A DNA stretch of 64,000 nt from Coprinus comatus. Taxonomy: Eukaryota; Basidiomycota; Agaricomycetes; Agaricales; Agaricaceae. Under the pieces are notes generated by a model. The model saw nothing but the letters and a program-made list of their open reading frames with translations. It ran no database searches and had not been told where the DNA came from. Made by a program: the position numbers and the translations under genes. Below, one piece after another: positions 21,809 to 34,903 of the stretch. The stretch lies in the NCBI GenBank assembly GCA_034638255.1, contig JAWPGT010000023.1:310001-374000 (forward strand), written 5' to 3'. Positions within the stretch are counted from its first letter, which is position 1. Every line of letters begins with the position of its first letter.

Positions 21809-23808
21809 TCAATTCGAACTACCAACAACTGCCAACACTTGCTGTTCACCATATTCGACACCATGCATAAACCCATTCCTATATTCCTCTTCCGTACCAC
21901 TTGGCATATAACCTGGACCAGCCCTGGAAAGTATGTCATTGACAAACTGGATTGAAAAGCCAAGCTTCGACATATCATATATGGCGAACACTTTGGCAGT
22001 TTGATATCCATCTTTGAATCCCTTCATCCCACTACTACTACTATCGCCACCGCTACCATTTCTTGCCTCTTGAAATTGATACTGACCTCCTTTATTCCTC
22101 CCAAAATCGTGAGTATTCCATTTCGGACGATGACGACTACCTTGTCCTTCATCCAATATCGCAACTATAGCGTCATTCGCTGGATCATCCAAATAACGAA
22201 TTTTCTTAGCGATTTCTTTAACTCGGAAATTATTCTTTATAGAATCATAGGAGAAGAAAGTCGATGGTAGAACTGAACCAACAGCATGTTTGAAACACCA
22301 GCCGAGATCGTTTTCGCATAGTTCTTTGGTATATGCTATTGATCGAACAGGGGGAACAAACATATCATTAGTCTATGACGTTGAAGGTAAGAAAAAGGAA
22401 ATGATTTACACCAAAAATGCCACCCGGATGTAGCTTTCGCATATACCTGGGCTTGACTCTTACAAAACTGTCCCTGAGGATCCAATTTATCCCTGTACCG
22501 ACTCAATGCCAAACTTTCCGACGAAAGAGCACAAGACCATTCTCCAACAACCAGATTGCTTCGTACTGCTTTAGCAGTTTGTCGGAGATTTTCAGCAATA
22601 GGTCCATTTATATCCTTTGTATGTTGATGTGCAGGTCTTTTATTATCATATTCCGTAAAGACGAAATAGGCGTGGTGGTCTTGAACGACGAAATCAGACC
22701 TATTAGCAACGAATCGTTCCCAACGACCAAGATCAAAGGCGTCATGAATGTATAATGGAAGGTCCTTTCCATACCAAGATACCTTTCTCATGGCGTCGAG
22801 AGCAGAAGTATCTGTCAATCCATTAATAGTAATCAGTATCAAGACGACCAAATGGAAGATTGATTATCTTTTGAATTTGTAGCTTAGGCCCCTGTCGACC
22901 CCCAAGCCAAAAGAAATCAATGACTCACAGAAGTTCTCAAGAGAGGGGTCCGCCACAGGCTCATTTAACAATTGAATCCCAATAACATTTGTGATATGCG
23001 CCAACTCTTCCACCAAAAACTTCAAAACCTCAATCGTCTTTTGTTGATACTCCCAACTTTTAAACAATGAAACCTGACCATCCGAAACACCAGAATGATG
23101 TTGACCATTCTGACTTCCAACAGCTCCATGTAAATCAACAAGCACACCAATCCCAGCTTTATCCGCTTGACTAATCGCTCGAAGTATCCTAGGCCAAGCA
23201 TTTTTATAAACGCCAGCGAACTTTTCAAATGGTGTTCCCACAACGAATCTTGATCCAAGTACCCAATACCCAATAGGCAATCGAACAGTATTAATCCCAA
23301 TACTTGCCAGGTAATCGAAGTCGGCTGGTGTAATAAATGTATCCCAATGCTTCTCGAGTACAGCTCTAGCTCCTTCTATACCTCCCCAACCACCGGCGAT
23401 ATCAATTTCAGCCAACTTTGCGCCTGAGGCACAGCGAAATAAAGAGGGTGTCATCCACTTTTCATGGACAAACCTATGAAATAGGGGTTTCATTTATTGA
23501 GAGCCACATCTTTGTGATAAGCTCTCAAATGAAATCACTTACCAGCTGCCCAAATTTACTGCTTGCTGTTGCCGATAACGATAAACATTTGCTCGTGTTT
23601 CATCAAAAAGGGGAAAAGAAGGTACATCAACGAAGGCGTTGTAAGGGTCGACATGACAATCCTGGTCTTTCCATTTCACTTCAGAAATAGTGGGGCCCGT
23701 CTCGAGCAACTTCGGTACTGAACTACGCTTTCCTTCAAACGCATTGGCTGTATCCACAAGACCATGAGACAAATGCAGAGCAGCAAGCACAGCCGTCAAG
23801 TTGTACAT
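21809..23808 (-). CDS. GH5 exo-beta-1,3-glucanase-like enzyme, secreted
   Basis: Beta-glucan-active GH5 (fungal glucan 1,3-beta-glucosidase type). MYNLTAVLAALHLSHGLVDT is a plausible signal peptide; an in-frame ATG further upstream (23881-23883) gives a poorer N-terminus. The core has VNLGSWFVHEKWMTPSLF, NTVRLPIGYWVLG and VLVDLHGAVGSQNGQHHSG. The acid/base Glu is in IQLLNEPVADP, and the nucleophile Glu in NLVVGEWSCALS. GWHFWSYTKELCENDLGWCF is rebuilt across an intron of about 73 nt (22337-22409). A long C-terminal extension ends with GFMHGVEYGEQQVLAVVGSSN. All catalytic residues are present. Substrate may be its own wall glucan or host glucan. Confidence 0.88.
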
Positions 23809-24333
23809 TCCAGAGTAGTTCAGATAGGAGGGGGGGAGTAGCCAGCTACAATATCGAAGGACGAAGGGGAAAAGCCTCACCAATAGTTATACCTTGGGGC
23901 CATTCAGGCTAAGACATTGTTGGGAGCGGTTTCATTATATCGATCACGATCGGACTCATTCATGGTGTTGTTAATGTACAAAATGCAAATGTATTGAAAA
24001 CTAATATGATATGTAGGTTTGTATGTCTGTGTATGGTGTATATGGTGTGTCCTTGATTGCGTTGCGAAAAAAAGAAAATGATGATGTGACGACATATGCG
24101 GAAGAAGAAAAGGAAGAATTATATGCGATTTCAACCCGGAAAAATAGCGACGCGACACGCGCAATAAGATAGTAAGGGCTATATCGCAGAGTTTTAACAC
24201 CTCTATCCTGAACCTCGACGTAACAAAGAACCCCCAAAAAACAACCCAACAGAGAATGGGAACCATGAGTGACGAGGCAGGAATCAAACGAGGGGCACGA
24301 CGTAAGATTTGTAGACATTGCGGAATTATGAAT
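23809..24333. other. Spacer between GH5 and TBP
   Basis: GH5 promoter side and the TBP 3' flank. A long minus-strand open frame around 23904-24521 overlaps TBP introns and has no recognisable content, so I do not call it. Confidence 0.45.
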
Positions 24334-25506
24334 TTAAGGTTTGCGAAACTCGCACAACACGGTGTAGATGGTGTTGAATGCGGTATAAATCTCTTCTCGG
24401 ACCTGATGGTCGAGGAAACAAAGGTCAGTACCTGCTTATCCAACAGATGTGCAACATCCAAGCCCATGGACACAACGAAGTGCTCAATGGATACTTGACA
24501 TTCATGGGGTGATAGAGACATGAGATAGAAATAAGATTCACCTTCGCACCAGTCAAGACGATCTTGCCCGAGACGAAAATGAGCAGTACGACCTTGGGCT
24601 TGATCATGCGATAGATCAATCCAGGGAACAACTAGAGTTGCTATCAGCCAACACGCATATGCGCGATTAATGGAACATCATACCTCAGGTTCATAACTGC
24701 TGAACTGTCCGTGACTGTATGCAAGACCTTCCAGACGGATAGGGAACTTGACATCACAACTACCCACGATATTTTGGATTTTGAACTCAGAAAATTTGGC
24801 ATCGAAGCCCAATTTCTGCACGATACGCGCGTATTTGCGTGACGCCAGACGCGAATCGTCCTCCGACTTCGCGCCCGTAACAACCATCTTGCCCGATGCG
24901 AAGATGAGGGCCGTTGTCTTCGGATCTCGAATACGCATAATGACGGCCGCGAAACGCTAAATCATGCGAAAAATCGAGCAGTTCGATTTGCCGCCAATAT
25001 TAAACAATTTATATAGTACCAACCTTAGGATTATATTCTGCATTTCTGGCGTGAAGCGCGATAGTCTTCAAATCAAGTCGGCAGTCTAAGTTGACGGTAG
25101 CAACGATATTCTGCAGCGTAGGAACAATGCCCTCAACAGCGGTGATGTGCTGCTGTTCAAGCGTGAGAGGCACTGGTGTCGAGGGGACGGGAGTAGCAGC
25201 AGATGCAGCGGAACCAGCAGCAGCTGTGACGGGAGCAGCAGGTGGCTGCATCGACTTCATCGGTTTGATGGCATTAGCCTGAGGTTGTTGACCAGGCGTG
25301 AATGAATTGGACAGAGGAGAAGGTCCTGGCAAGGAGATGCCGGAAGCTGACTGCTGTTGGGGAGCATAGGGATTACCCGAAGGAAGGGCTAGCCCGTGTG
25401 TCTGGGGTGGCTGGTACTGAGGTTGTTGAGGAGGTTGATATGGCTGTTGTTGCGATGCATTTGGTCGGGAGAAATTGACCTGACGAGCGGGCAAGGCAAA
25501 AGACAT
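24334..25506 (-). CDS. TBP1: TATA-box-binding protein (TBP)
   Basis: General transcription factor for all three RNA polymerases. The N-terminal 110 residues are Gln/Pro/Ala-rich ([20 protein letters not shown]). The saddle domain follows: [96 protein letters not shown] and [20 protein letters not shown], ending in LCEFRKP. The two direct repeats of the fold are complete. A frame three codons longer begins with TTG, so the ATG at 25504-25506 ([12 protein letters not shown]) is the start. The last intron is unusually long for this window, about 130 nt (roughly 24411-24541). Confidence 0.95.
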
Positions 25507-25583
25507 TGTCAAAAAAAATTTACTATGCGTGGGAAAGTTGTGGTTGGGGGAGAAAGAGCGAATGAATACCGAGAAAGGGCGCT

Positions 25584-25591
25584 CTTATATA
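25584..25591 (-). promoter_or_regulatory. TATA box in the TBP promoter
   Basis: Minus strand TATATAAG about 80 nt upstream of the TBP ATG. Confidence 0.55.
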
Positions 25592-27149
25592 CACTTCCGA
25601 TTTCAAACTCCGACAAGTGAGTCAGTGTCGTCTTACGTAAGAGACCCTCCTTTGTTCCTCAATGTGTCCACTATCTCCCGGTTCCCCGCCCGCACCAACC
25701 CCTGCCCGCCTCTCCTCCGCATCGCCCACCATTCCTTTGAATTCCCTAAGAGCTCAGAGATAGGTTTCTGGCAATTTTGTGGCTTGTAGACTGGAAGAGA
25801 ATAAGGAGGCGAGCCACCGTACAATAAGGAGTTGCCACGTCGACACTTTCACCCTGACAACCACTATCATTCTAACATTGAACTCCCATAACTCACCCTT
25901 TTCTCCAATCCTCCCACATCAAAAACTAACCCCCCAGAGTCCCACCACATCGCCGAAGTTAAACTTTTCATCTGTTTCCTGACTGGAAACCCCGCAGCCA
26001 CTCACCAATCAGACACTTCCATTGGTGCAGTATCCACTTACAGTGCATGTAGGACGAAAATAACGATCGGTTCGGAACATGAAACAGGCCGAAAACAGAT
26101 GTTGATCAATACATACCATCATGATCCAGATACACGTATCCCTGACTAAGCGTGTGCTTCCATTATCTCACGATACGCTTTTGTCCTTCGGTTCGTAATG
26201 GCTCGTGAATTATTTTCCTGTGTACACCGCAAAGCATAACTTCTCAACCCAACGTCATATGTACTCAGTTATCATTAATAGCGTCGATTCACGTACTTAA
26301 TTTCCGCCCTTACAACATGAAGCTGATCAGAAAAAAACTACACAGCGTAAACACAGGAACGTTCCATGTCCATCCATCCATCTCTGATTTTCCATTCTAA
26401 GCAATCGTAAAGGCGATAGTAAAAAGGCGCTCGGAAAATCTGATAACAACTGAACTCCTTATGAAGAGCGACTATTCTTAATATTCTGATCATCGTTCCA
26501 AAATGTAGAGGAGAGATGCTTGACAATAACGCGCCGACTATTTTCACCCCAAATATAAAAGTACAATTTATTTCACTGCTTACTTACGATCTGAATATAA
26601 GGCGGGTCAACGAATGTCCGATAACCGGTCACTATAGTGCATATATTTGTACAAGAAGTTAGAACCATGCAGAACATTCGGACACATTGTACACTGAACG
26701 CTTATGCCCTCTTCTGACAGATTCATATCAACATCTTTCATATGGAACGCGCTTCGTTTTGGCGCTTTGTATAGAAACGAAGAGAATGTTCTCGAATCAT
26801 TTATCTTTCGATATGCGCAGTCTTGTCACATACTTATACACCCTCTTAAGAACCAAACAATGACCAAAAAGGGGGGAATAATGCGAAATATATCAAGCGG
26901 GTATTATAGTAGTAAACGCACGAACAATGACAAATGATTCCTTACAAGAAAAGCCCTCAAGAAAGCGCCCCTTTGTCAATTACCGCCTGAAATTAGTGAG
27001 AGAAAAAGGTGAACGAGAAGTTCTTGGTTGATCCTTGTGAAGGGTAACAACGCTCAAATTCTAAATGGTGAATTATACACCAGCGACAATCCTTCAAATA
27101 GGAAAAACAATGTCAGCAAAGTCTCACGAGATTAACGAAAGAAAAGAAC
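25592..27149. other. 1.6-kb intergenic region, no gene supported
   Basis: Contains the distal TBP promoter and the VPS1 3' flank. Open frames are short, without family features, and none starts a convincing spliced gene. No tRNA or 5S RNA signature seen. Confidence 0.45.
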
Positions 27150-29771
27150 TCACTCTTCAGCCTTGTTGAGTGCTTGTACCATGCTGGTAACCTCCTTTCT
27201 GCGGCTGACAACGTACTCGCTCTCCTTCAACAATTCATCTAGGACCTCGGGTTTATAAAGTTCTTGGAGAAGCTCGCGTTGTAGGTTCTCCTTCGAATGG
27301 TTAACAAGCGTAAGCGAAATCGCCTTGGGGACCATATCAATCATCTCCCGCTTGACGATGTTGAAGTATGAGTGAATCAACAGTTCTGTGAATATAAGTC
27401 AGTGAGAAGATTGCCAAGGGATTGCGAGAAATTAACACACTGATAACTTCAGTCTCCATCGTTTCGCGATCACTTAGAGCTGCTTGAGGACGAATAACTG
27501 GTGGAGGAGCATCCATGGAGGCAGCACCAGTCTTCTTCTGTTGCTTAGCATTCTTCGAGAAGAATGATCCGAAGAAGCTTGGTTCTTCCTTCTTAGCATC
27601 AACTTCAAGATCCTTGTTATTATTGACAGCAGCTCGCTGGGTCTTAGGATCATTAGGGTTGGGCGGTGGCTTATTGGCATTGAGGCGGTCGTTGACAATG
27701 GAGGTTGCCTGGTAGATTGAGGTGAGTCGGAATACACTAAATCTGGAATGCTGAATTACCTTATGTCCGGAAATAAAGTCTGGGTGGGTGGTATTAATAT
27801 AGCAAGCTTGCATACTATAAAACAGTAAGCTTCCAAAGCACAAATACGTCATTAGAGCTTACGCGACAAGATCAGACACAAGTTTGGTTGTAGGATTCAT
27901 CGATTTCTTGAAGAAGTTGACAACCACTGAGTTGAACCTCTCACGAAGGGCGGGGTATCTACGGAAAGCTTGCTACATAGAACAACTCATCAAGTGCGTC
28001 TTGCAATTAATCATAATGGTGACTCACAACTTTGGAAAGTAGCTGTCCAAGAATTCTGATAAGTTCATCGTATACGAGTTGACAACACTTTAGACTTGGG
28101 TCTTCTAGACGTTTAATTTGCTGCTTCACAATGACTTCGAAGGCTGCAGTTCCAACGAACAATGCCGGAGTCGAACCCTATCAAACGCAACGCAATGAAT
28201 GTCAAATTTACTTTGGCAAAAGCAAGCTCATGGTACTCACCGAAGAATTGTAAAGGATGGTTCGAATATCACCATCTTTAACTTGATCAAACGGATCAAT
28301 ACTTTTAATTCCGTTATTGAAAAGTTCATGGAAAACAAAGCTGATTCGAGCACCACCAGACAATTCATTAATTGAAAGATCGTTGGTGTTACCATCAATA
28401 GTTGTCCGGAATTCGGATGTGAAGTCGGTGATCACAGACAACACGACGTTTCCTGACGAGTCGCCTTGTGGACCACCGAGACTTTGTAACTCTGCATTGT
28501 ATTTGCTTAGCTGCTGCGATATGCGTGCCTTGATGTCAGGAATTGTTGCACGGATGTGGTGCATGAGGATCTGAAAACCGAATTTTAGGGTTAAATGAAT
28601 AGAGAAAGGACGGAGAATATACCATGTTTAGTTTGCGTGCAAGGAACGGTGTGCCACAGAATTGTGCCTTGCTCTTGTAGGAAGGGTGATTCTCGAAGAA
28701 CTGACGCTCATTCTCTAGAGCAATAGAAATAGCCTTATTGTTTTCGATATCTCGTTGACCACGATTAACAACAGGGACATAGCCTAGGCGAAGTGGAATG
28801 ATACGGCCAGCAAGAATGTCGACAACATCAGTACCAACATCCCTACATTGACATGAGAAATCCGCAACCGCACAAATGAATGCGAAAAACTCACATAAGA
28901 TCAACCTTTGTCAAGACACCAATTGTTCTTGTACCCTCCGGATCCACCTCACGCGCAAGTTTCAACCCGTCCGAGTTGGCCAAATCGGTATTTGCTGCGG
29001 TGACAGCAAGGATGATACAGGCAGGTTTGGATATGTACTTGAGCAACATGTCACGAATCTGCTTCTCAATATCTCGAGGTTGGTCTCCAACTGGGACCTT
29101 TGTCAGGCCAGGTAAATCGACCAGTGTTAATGTAAGGACATTAGGGGAATATACACGAAGGTTGATAGGTAGAGGGGAGATGCCGGCATTCTTTCCAGTC
29201 TTGGCTTCAGTATCCCGAGCGATTTCGTCACGGATTTTGTTGAAGTCGTAGAATTTCTCTCCAGGTAGATGTAAGAATTCACCCCATTCATCAGCATTGG
29301 CATGCTTATCAGCAGACTTGTCATTTCCATTAATCTGTTCTAGTAGGAGTTCAGTCAACATTTGTGAGGCATAAAGAAAGGAACATACGGCCTGGAGGTA
29401 GAGCTGAACCGGCTGGGCGATTAATTAATTGAAGAACCTAGTATACACGGTTAGAACAAGCACAAAGCATCCCACAGTTACGACTATACCAAGGGTCGTC
29501 GCGTAACGATACCAGTGCCTCGAGGTAAGAAATCTCTTCCAACAATGTTCTATTTAATCAAGAAAAACACACGTCAGTATATGGTATGCAGTAGCACTGA
29601 GCCACCACGCACCTCGAGCACACTACTCTTTCCGCTACTCTGACTGCCCAATACACAGATTTGGGGCAAATCTATCGCTGAGCCTGATTGGCCGACAGTG
29701 GCGAAGACATCTTGGAGCTTGTTTACGACTGATACGATTTCTGTGCCAAGACCTGCAGGACCTGTAGCCAT
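27150..29771 (-). CDS. VPS1: Dynamin-family GTPase Vps1
   Basis: Large GTPase for membrane scission in vacuolar sorting, endocytosis and peroxisome division. The start [20 protein letters not shown] is followed by G1 [12 protein letters not shown] and G2 [14 protein letters not shown]3 [14 protein letters not shown] and G4 TKVDLMD complete the GTPase. The middle domain includes [16 protein letters not shown] and [12 protein letters not shown] lysine-rich linker ([20 protein letters not shown]) replaces a PH domain, as in Vps1 rather than classical dynamin. The C-terminal GED runs [20 protein letters not shown] to a LNKAEE end. About ten introns. TGA at 27150-27152. Everything looks intact. 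Confidence 0.93.
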
Positions 29772-30442
29772 TTTGTGAGGGAGTACGTGGAGAGGAGAGA
29801 TATTGATATTATGCACGAGGCGACGAATGTAGGGGCTGTGCCAAACTAGGCCAAAGCCTCTACTGCGCCGCAATCATCTTTGCCCTTGCGCAGTACAACC
29901 GACTTGCCTGCTTGTTCATGAATCCTACTGTCCGATCTATTAGGCCATGCCTCACTAATACTGCGTGGCTGCACTACCACAACCCTAATAATCCGAGGCC
30001 ACGAGGATACCATCACATGGCGGAGTGGACTTCTCCTAAACAATGCGGACTTCGTTTATGCTTGGATCAACCCAATACAACCAGTATCTTATCGAACATG
30101 ACTGGGATAATCTAACATTCACATATCGTATATGACGGCGCCAATGCTTCTGACTAAAAGCAGCTATCAACACCCTGAACGCACCGAACTAGCTGTCTAT
30201 AGCGTCCAACCTTCCTTGATACATCTCCGCATTTCTAGCGAGCTATATTCTCATCGGTTGAAGCCTTGGAGGCCTGCATACTGCTCTACACGTGTATCGT
30301 CATCAGCTGATTGCCCTTCTTCCCCCCTCAATTAACTGAAACTCCTCAATGTTGCACACATTTCCCGCCTCTTAATCTCTCGGCTCACTTTCCTCTGCTC
30401 ACGAGGCCCTAGTGTCGGTCCGGAAAGCACCCTGGCTAACCC
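29772..30442. other. Divergent promoter region, VPS1 and GH88
   Basis: No gene recognised. Confidence 0.5.
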
Positions 30443-30450
30443 TATATAAA
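30443..30450 (+). promoter_or_regulatory. TATA box of the GH88 gene
   Basis: TATATAAA, 55 nt before the ATG at 30505. Its position argues for this ATG against a GTG-initiated extension starting at 30412. Confidence 0.6.
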
Positions 30451-30504
30451 CTAGCAAAAAGTCGTCATCCCATTAATTCATTCACGTCAACTTTTTTTCC
30501 ATTC

Positions 30505-32457
30505 ATGCTATCATCTTTCCTCGTGGCTTTGGCGCTCCTAGCGCCCACTACACTCTCGGCCAACGTTTCCCCTCAGCTGTTCTCTGCAGATATAGCCAAC
30601 AAAGTCCTCGCTACCTTGAAAGCGCTTCCAAACCCTACCCAATATCCTCAGTGGACAGATACCTCGGCTGGAAGATGGCAATACTTTAACCCTGATACTT
30701 GGACTTCCGGGTTTTTCCCTGCTACGGGTTACCTTTTGAATACGCGCAAGGATCTCTGTGGAGCTACTTCTAGTAATGGTCTTGGTCAAGCTAACTGGCT
30801 CGCTTTGAGTCGATCAGCCAGTCAAGCACTGATTCCTTTGTCAACTGGAAACAACCAAGGCCATGATCAAGGATTTTTGTCTTTCCCGTTCGTTGAAGAG
30901 TTGGCTATGTGAGTATTAGTGCATTATACACTTTATATCCAGTGGTTTCTAATGCGCCATATGGTAGCAACCCTGCCAATCAGACCATTATCACGACTAT
31001 AAACAACTATGCCAAGTTATTGGCTAACCGTTATAACCCAATTGTAGGTTGTACAAGAAGTTGGAACTCTGCGGATCCGGATTTTCAGGTACTTACTCAA
31101 AGCCTTACATTCCTAGTCTCTTTGCATTTTTACTGAAAATAGACGCGTCTTTTTCTTGTTTTTTTTTTTTTCCTTCCTAAAATAAATTGGAAAATTGACA
31201 GGTGATCATTGACAATTTGATGAATCTGGAATTACTCTTTCATTCGGCCGACCTCACCGGAAATAGTACCCTTCGTACAATTGCTATCAAACATGCCGAT
31301 ACTACTATAAAAAATCATATTCGTGCAGATGGTGGTACTTGGCATGTCATCCATTATAGCTCGGCTACTGGTGCTGTTACCAGGAAGAGAACTGCACAAG
31401 GGTATTCTAATGATAGGTATGTCCATGCTTGTACCGTTGTTGTCCTCTTTTGAGAACTTATTGTGCGTGTGAACTGCTAATATTAATCTTGTTTTTATAG
31501 CACTTGGTCTCGTGGTCAAGCTTGGGGTATTTATGGATACGCTAACAGTGAGTGCGAATGCTTTTTGTGTGTTGCTCATGATAATTCTGAAACTCTTCTT
31601 TTGTTAGTGTGGCGCTTGACTGGGAATACGGTTTATCGTGATACTTCTATTCGATTGGCAAATTACTTCTTGAGTCACATCCCAAGTGATAACATCGTAC
31701 CATGGTAAGTTTGCAATATGCTTGGCAATTCTAGGAAGGAAAATTTTTCACTAAATGCGACGCCACATCGACATCGGTATTGATATTAATATTTATTTAG
31801 GGACTTTAATGCACCTGCACCTAAACCAGCTGATTCTTCTGCATCAACAATTGCAGCTAATGGATTACTTCTTCTTTCCAAACTTGAAACTTCAGTAGCT
31901 GAGAAGAAAAAATGGAGCGATGCTGCTATTGGTGTAAGTTCTCTTTCTCTCTCTTTCTCCCTTCCCCCCTTTCTTTTCCCTCTTTAAGCCCCCTCTCACC
32001 ATCTTCTCCCCCTCTTACCCCCTTACCTCGCCGTCTTCTCCTTCCTATTCTATTCTTTATCACCACACCTAACCCATTCCTTCTTCACTATCAATCATCG
32101 TCTTCTTCCTCGTTGCTACGCTACATTACCCCATTCTTTACGCCTCAACCCAATTACTAACTTCTTTTCCTTATTCTACTAGCTCTTAAATAACGTAACG
32201 AAACTAGCTTGGAAGCCAACATGGCAAAGTTTATTATCGAATGGAACAGTAAATAAACCAGCTAATAATCAATTAACTGGCACTACCTATGGTACGTACA
32301 TGTCATTTTTTTTTTCACTCCACAACTATTAACTATAATTGTAATTGTAATTATATCAAATGTGGTATGTTTTTTTTTTTTTTTTGCAGGGGATTATTAC
32401 TATATTAGAGCAGGAAATGAACTTGTTTCTATGGGTCTTGCTTCTTGTACTGGGTAG
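30505..32457 (+). CDS. GH88-like unsaturated glucuronyl hydrolase, secreted
   Basis: Six-hairpin glycosidase. GH88 enzymes remove unsaturated glucuronic acid from the ends of lyase products. Signal peptide MLSSFLVALALLAPTTLSA. Blocks in order: WQYFNPDTWTSGFFPATGYL, GHDQGFLSFPFVEELAM, NPIVGCTRSWNSADPDFQV, LMNLELLFHSADLTG, GGTWHVIHY, GYSNDSTWSRGQAWGIYGYA (the family signature, with the Arg and Trp that contact substrate), VPWDFNAP and DSSASTIAANGLLLLSKLE. It ends GDYYYIRAGNELVSMGLASC and TAG at 32455-32457. About seven introns, some T-rich or pyrimidine-rich (31936-32182). It is divergent from VPS1 and part of the local group of secreted hydrolases. Confidence 0.87.
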
Positions 32458-32595
32458 TGGGATATTGAATGAAGAACCAAGTTTTGGGGGGCGGATGTGG
32501 TCGTAGTTGAGTGTGGGTTTGGGTTTGGATCTGGATCCGGATTTGAATGAAAAACGTGGATAATGAACGGATTGTAATGAATCGAATACCAGAGG

Positions 32596-32633
32596 CCGGA
32601 TGTTGGATGTTGGATGTGGATGTTGGATGTCGG
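32596..32633. repeat. Imperfect GGATGTT tandem repeat
   Basis: Several copies of GGATGTT/GGATGT just downstream of the GH88 stop codon. Low-complexity drift. Confidence 0.6.
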
Positions 32634-33988
32634 GTTATTACGAATGATACTTATGATTTCAATTTTTCAATTTTTAGCACTTGATGGGTCGTTTCCGTTG
32701 ATAGCTTGATACTTATATATGTATTTATGTATGGACGTAGTGTAACACATACTTGTGAATGATGTGATGTATACACTGATAGTGATAATGATAGTGATAG
32801 TGATGTGATTGATTGATGTTTTTTTTTTTAATACTACTCACTTAAAACCATAAGCTACCATAAGGTGCACCGCACCAGCATGTTATAAGTATGTAGTGTA
32901 GTATTTTTATATCTGCTGTAGAATCTAAATATATACCCTACTGATACATGATGCAAGTATCATACATCATACATTCATGCGTCATACATCATGTATCACG
33001 CTCCCATCATCATACACTCATGTTCATACTCATGTTCGTCAGGTATTTAAACGCGTTGGGAGCGGAACAAATCTAAAAAAAAAAGTTCAAACGTTAGTAC
33101 TTAGGCCTTAGGCCTTGAGTTTTGAATGATGTGTAGTAACTGCTGTATGTATGTAGTACCATTGATGCGTGAAAATTGCTGATTGAGGGGATTCTGCTTT
33201 TGTATAAAATCAAGACCGTTAAATAGCATATATATATATGATGTGATTCAAATTGGTTCACTCTCACTCAGAGGTATGATGATGATATATGTAAGTACGA
33301 GTGTCCGATAACGACTTACAATACTGTAAGCACCTGTAAACACTTATACTTAGTACCTAATATTTACCTTCAAGGCCCTGTGATTTCCGGCATGTCCGGT
33401 GTGATAGGAGATAGAAGATAGTTATATCAGTGTTTAGTACTTAAGTAATCTTGGTCTAACTCTATTGTAGTGCCGTTAATGATGTGATATGTAATGGCAC
33501 ATTGAGTACATTGTGGCTCATTGGATTGTAGATGGTGGGATCTTGAGTGTAGTCTGTATATGTTGATGTTGATGTTGATGGTTTAAGGATATCGAATTGT
33601 AGATGTTGAAATCTACCTTCATACCAGTCCAAAAATCAAAATCCACCGACAAGCCTTGTTTGAAACAGAACACATCGGATAAAAATGTATTTGATCCACA
33701 AAACTAATAATGATCTTTCAGAAACAGGAACAAGGGGTTCGAGGGTTGATATATAAAAAAGGATATAACTGGGACGAAAAAAAGTAAAAGGCAAGAGGCG
33801 ACGACCAAAAGAAAAAGAATATAAACAGGGCCAAGGGCACAAAGAACTGGGAGACAGGAAGACAGGGAGAGAGTTGATTTTATTTGATATGCAGATGCAA
33901 TTCGAATTCGAATTCGGTGATAAAGTAAAGGTTGCTTGTTATAAAGAGGGAGGATCGTATATGAGAGACAGAGGAATACTAGAGATGC
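32634..33988. other. 1.3-kb repeat-rich intergenic region
   Basis: No gene supported. It contains TGATAG/TGATAA repeats near 32778-32806, repeated CATACAT/CATCATAC near 32948-33020, a GTTGATGTTGATGTTGATG run near 33560 and GAATTC repeats near 33900. A short minus-strand frame at 33636-33842 has no recognisable content. Confidence 0.5.
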
Positions 33989-34638
33989 TTAACCGTAGTT
34001 GAGACGGAAGATGTCGTTGTACCTGTTAAAGAAAGAAAAAAAAGTTAATACAAATGTATAACAAAAAATTACGAAAGGGGTTTGGAAATGTGTAATACGT
34101 ACACATAGTAATTACCACCATCTTGTACAAGTTGGAAAACTTGACTGAATTGAAGAGGATTTGTAGAATCATCAACCTAATATCAGGAGATAGATAATGA
34201 TTAATCAAAAGGAGAAGAAAGATCGCACGTATATGAGACACGTACAACAAGAAGACCAGTTACGCTAACTAAAATATTGGCACTAGTAGGTGAAGATGGT
34301 TGAGCATCGCGAGTGGTAACTTTGTGCTGAACTTTTGTGAACGGAAGACTCTATGTGAGTAACAAAAAAAAACGTATTTGATGAGTAAAAAATCTTCAAC
34401 TGTGATATTCTTGAATATGCACCGTTAGCTTCTCAACGATAGCAGCTGTCCCTTGTATCGGTGCTCCTTCGAAAGTAAGCATGGAATGATCCCGCTGACA
34501 TTTTTATTAGTTTGTATTAACGAGATTAGATAGAAAAAAAAGCCATACGTATAGTGCCTGGAGATCAGTACGATTGGTATCAAATGTGGTGTAATAGTAG
34601 GTGATGAATTGTTCAGCAATTCCTTGAAAGTCAGCCAT
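33989..34638 (-). CDS. NTF2: Nuclear transport factor 2 (NTF2)
   Basis: Imports RanGDP into the nucleus. Small cone-shaped homodimer family, about 125 residues. Motifs: MADFQGIAEQFITYYYTTFD, LQALYRDHSMLTFEG, GTAAIVEKLTSLPF, KVTTRDAQPSS, NILVSVTGLLVVDDS, NPLQFSQVFQLVQDGGNYYV and NDIFRLNYG at the end. The whole fold is present. Four or five introns. ATG at 34636-34638, TAA at 33989-33991. Head-to-head with the next gene, 265 bp apart. Confidence 0.93.
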
Positions 34639-34903
34639 GGTGGAAGAGTTTGAACTGACACTGATTATCGCAAGGAGGTTGTTTGTGGCCTGTTTAATTG
34701 GACACGTGACGTGGGATTCTCCAATTGTTATGACCACCAACCCTGATATTGACACAGCGTATACATATTTACAGCTATAGCTTGTGTTATAACCATCCAA
34801 AGGACGTCAAACACCTCGGTTACCATCATCTAGGGCGCGAACTCAACTGGACGAAACACATCAACATAATATTAAAACTGGTCCCCTAACGCTCCTTCCA
34901 AAG

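Noticed and set aside
23904..24521. 205-codon minus-strand open frame
   Set aside because: It overlaps the last exon and introns of TBP in another frame, has no motif or signal, and its composition is that of non-coding sequence.
33636..33842. 68-codon minus-strand hydrophobic frame
   Set aside because: Lies in a repeat-rich spacer, with no homologue in memory and no splice support.
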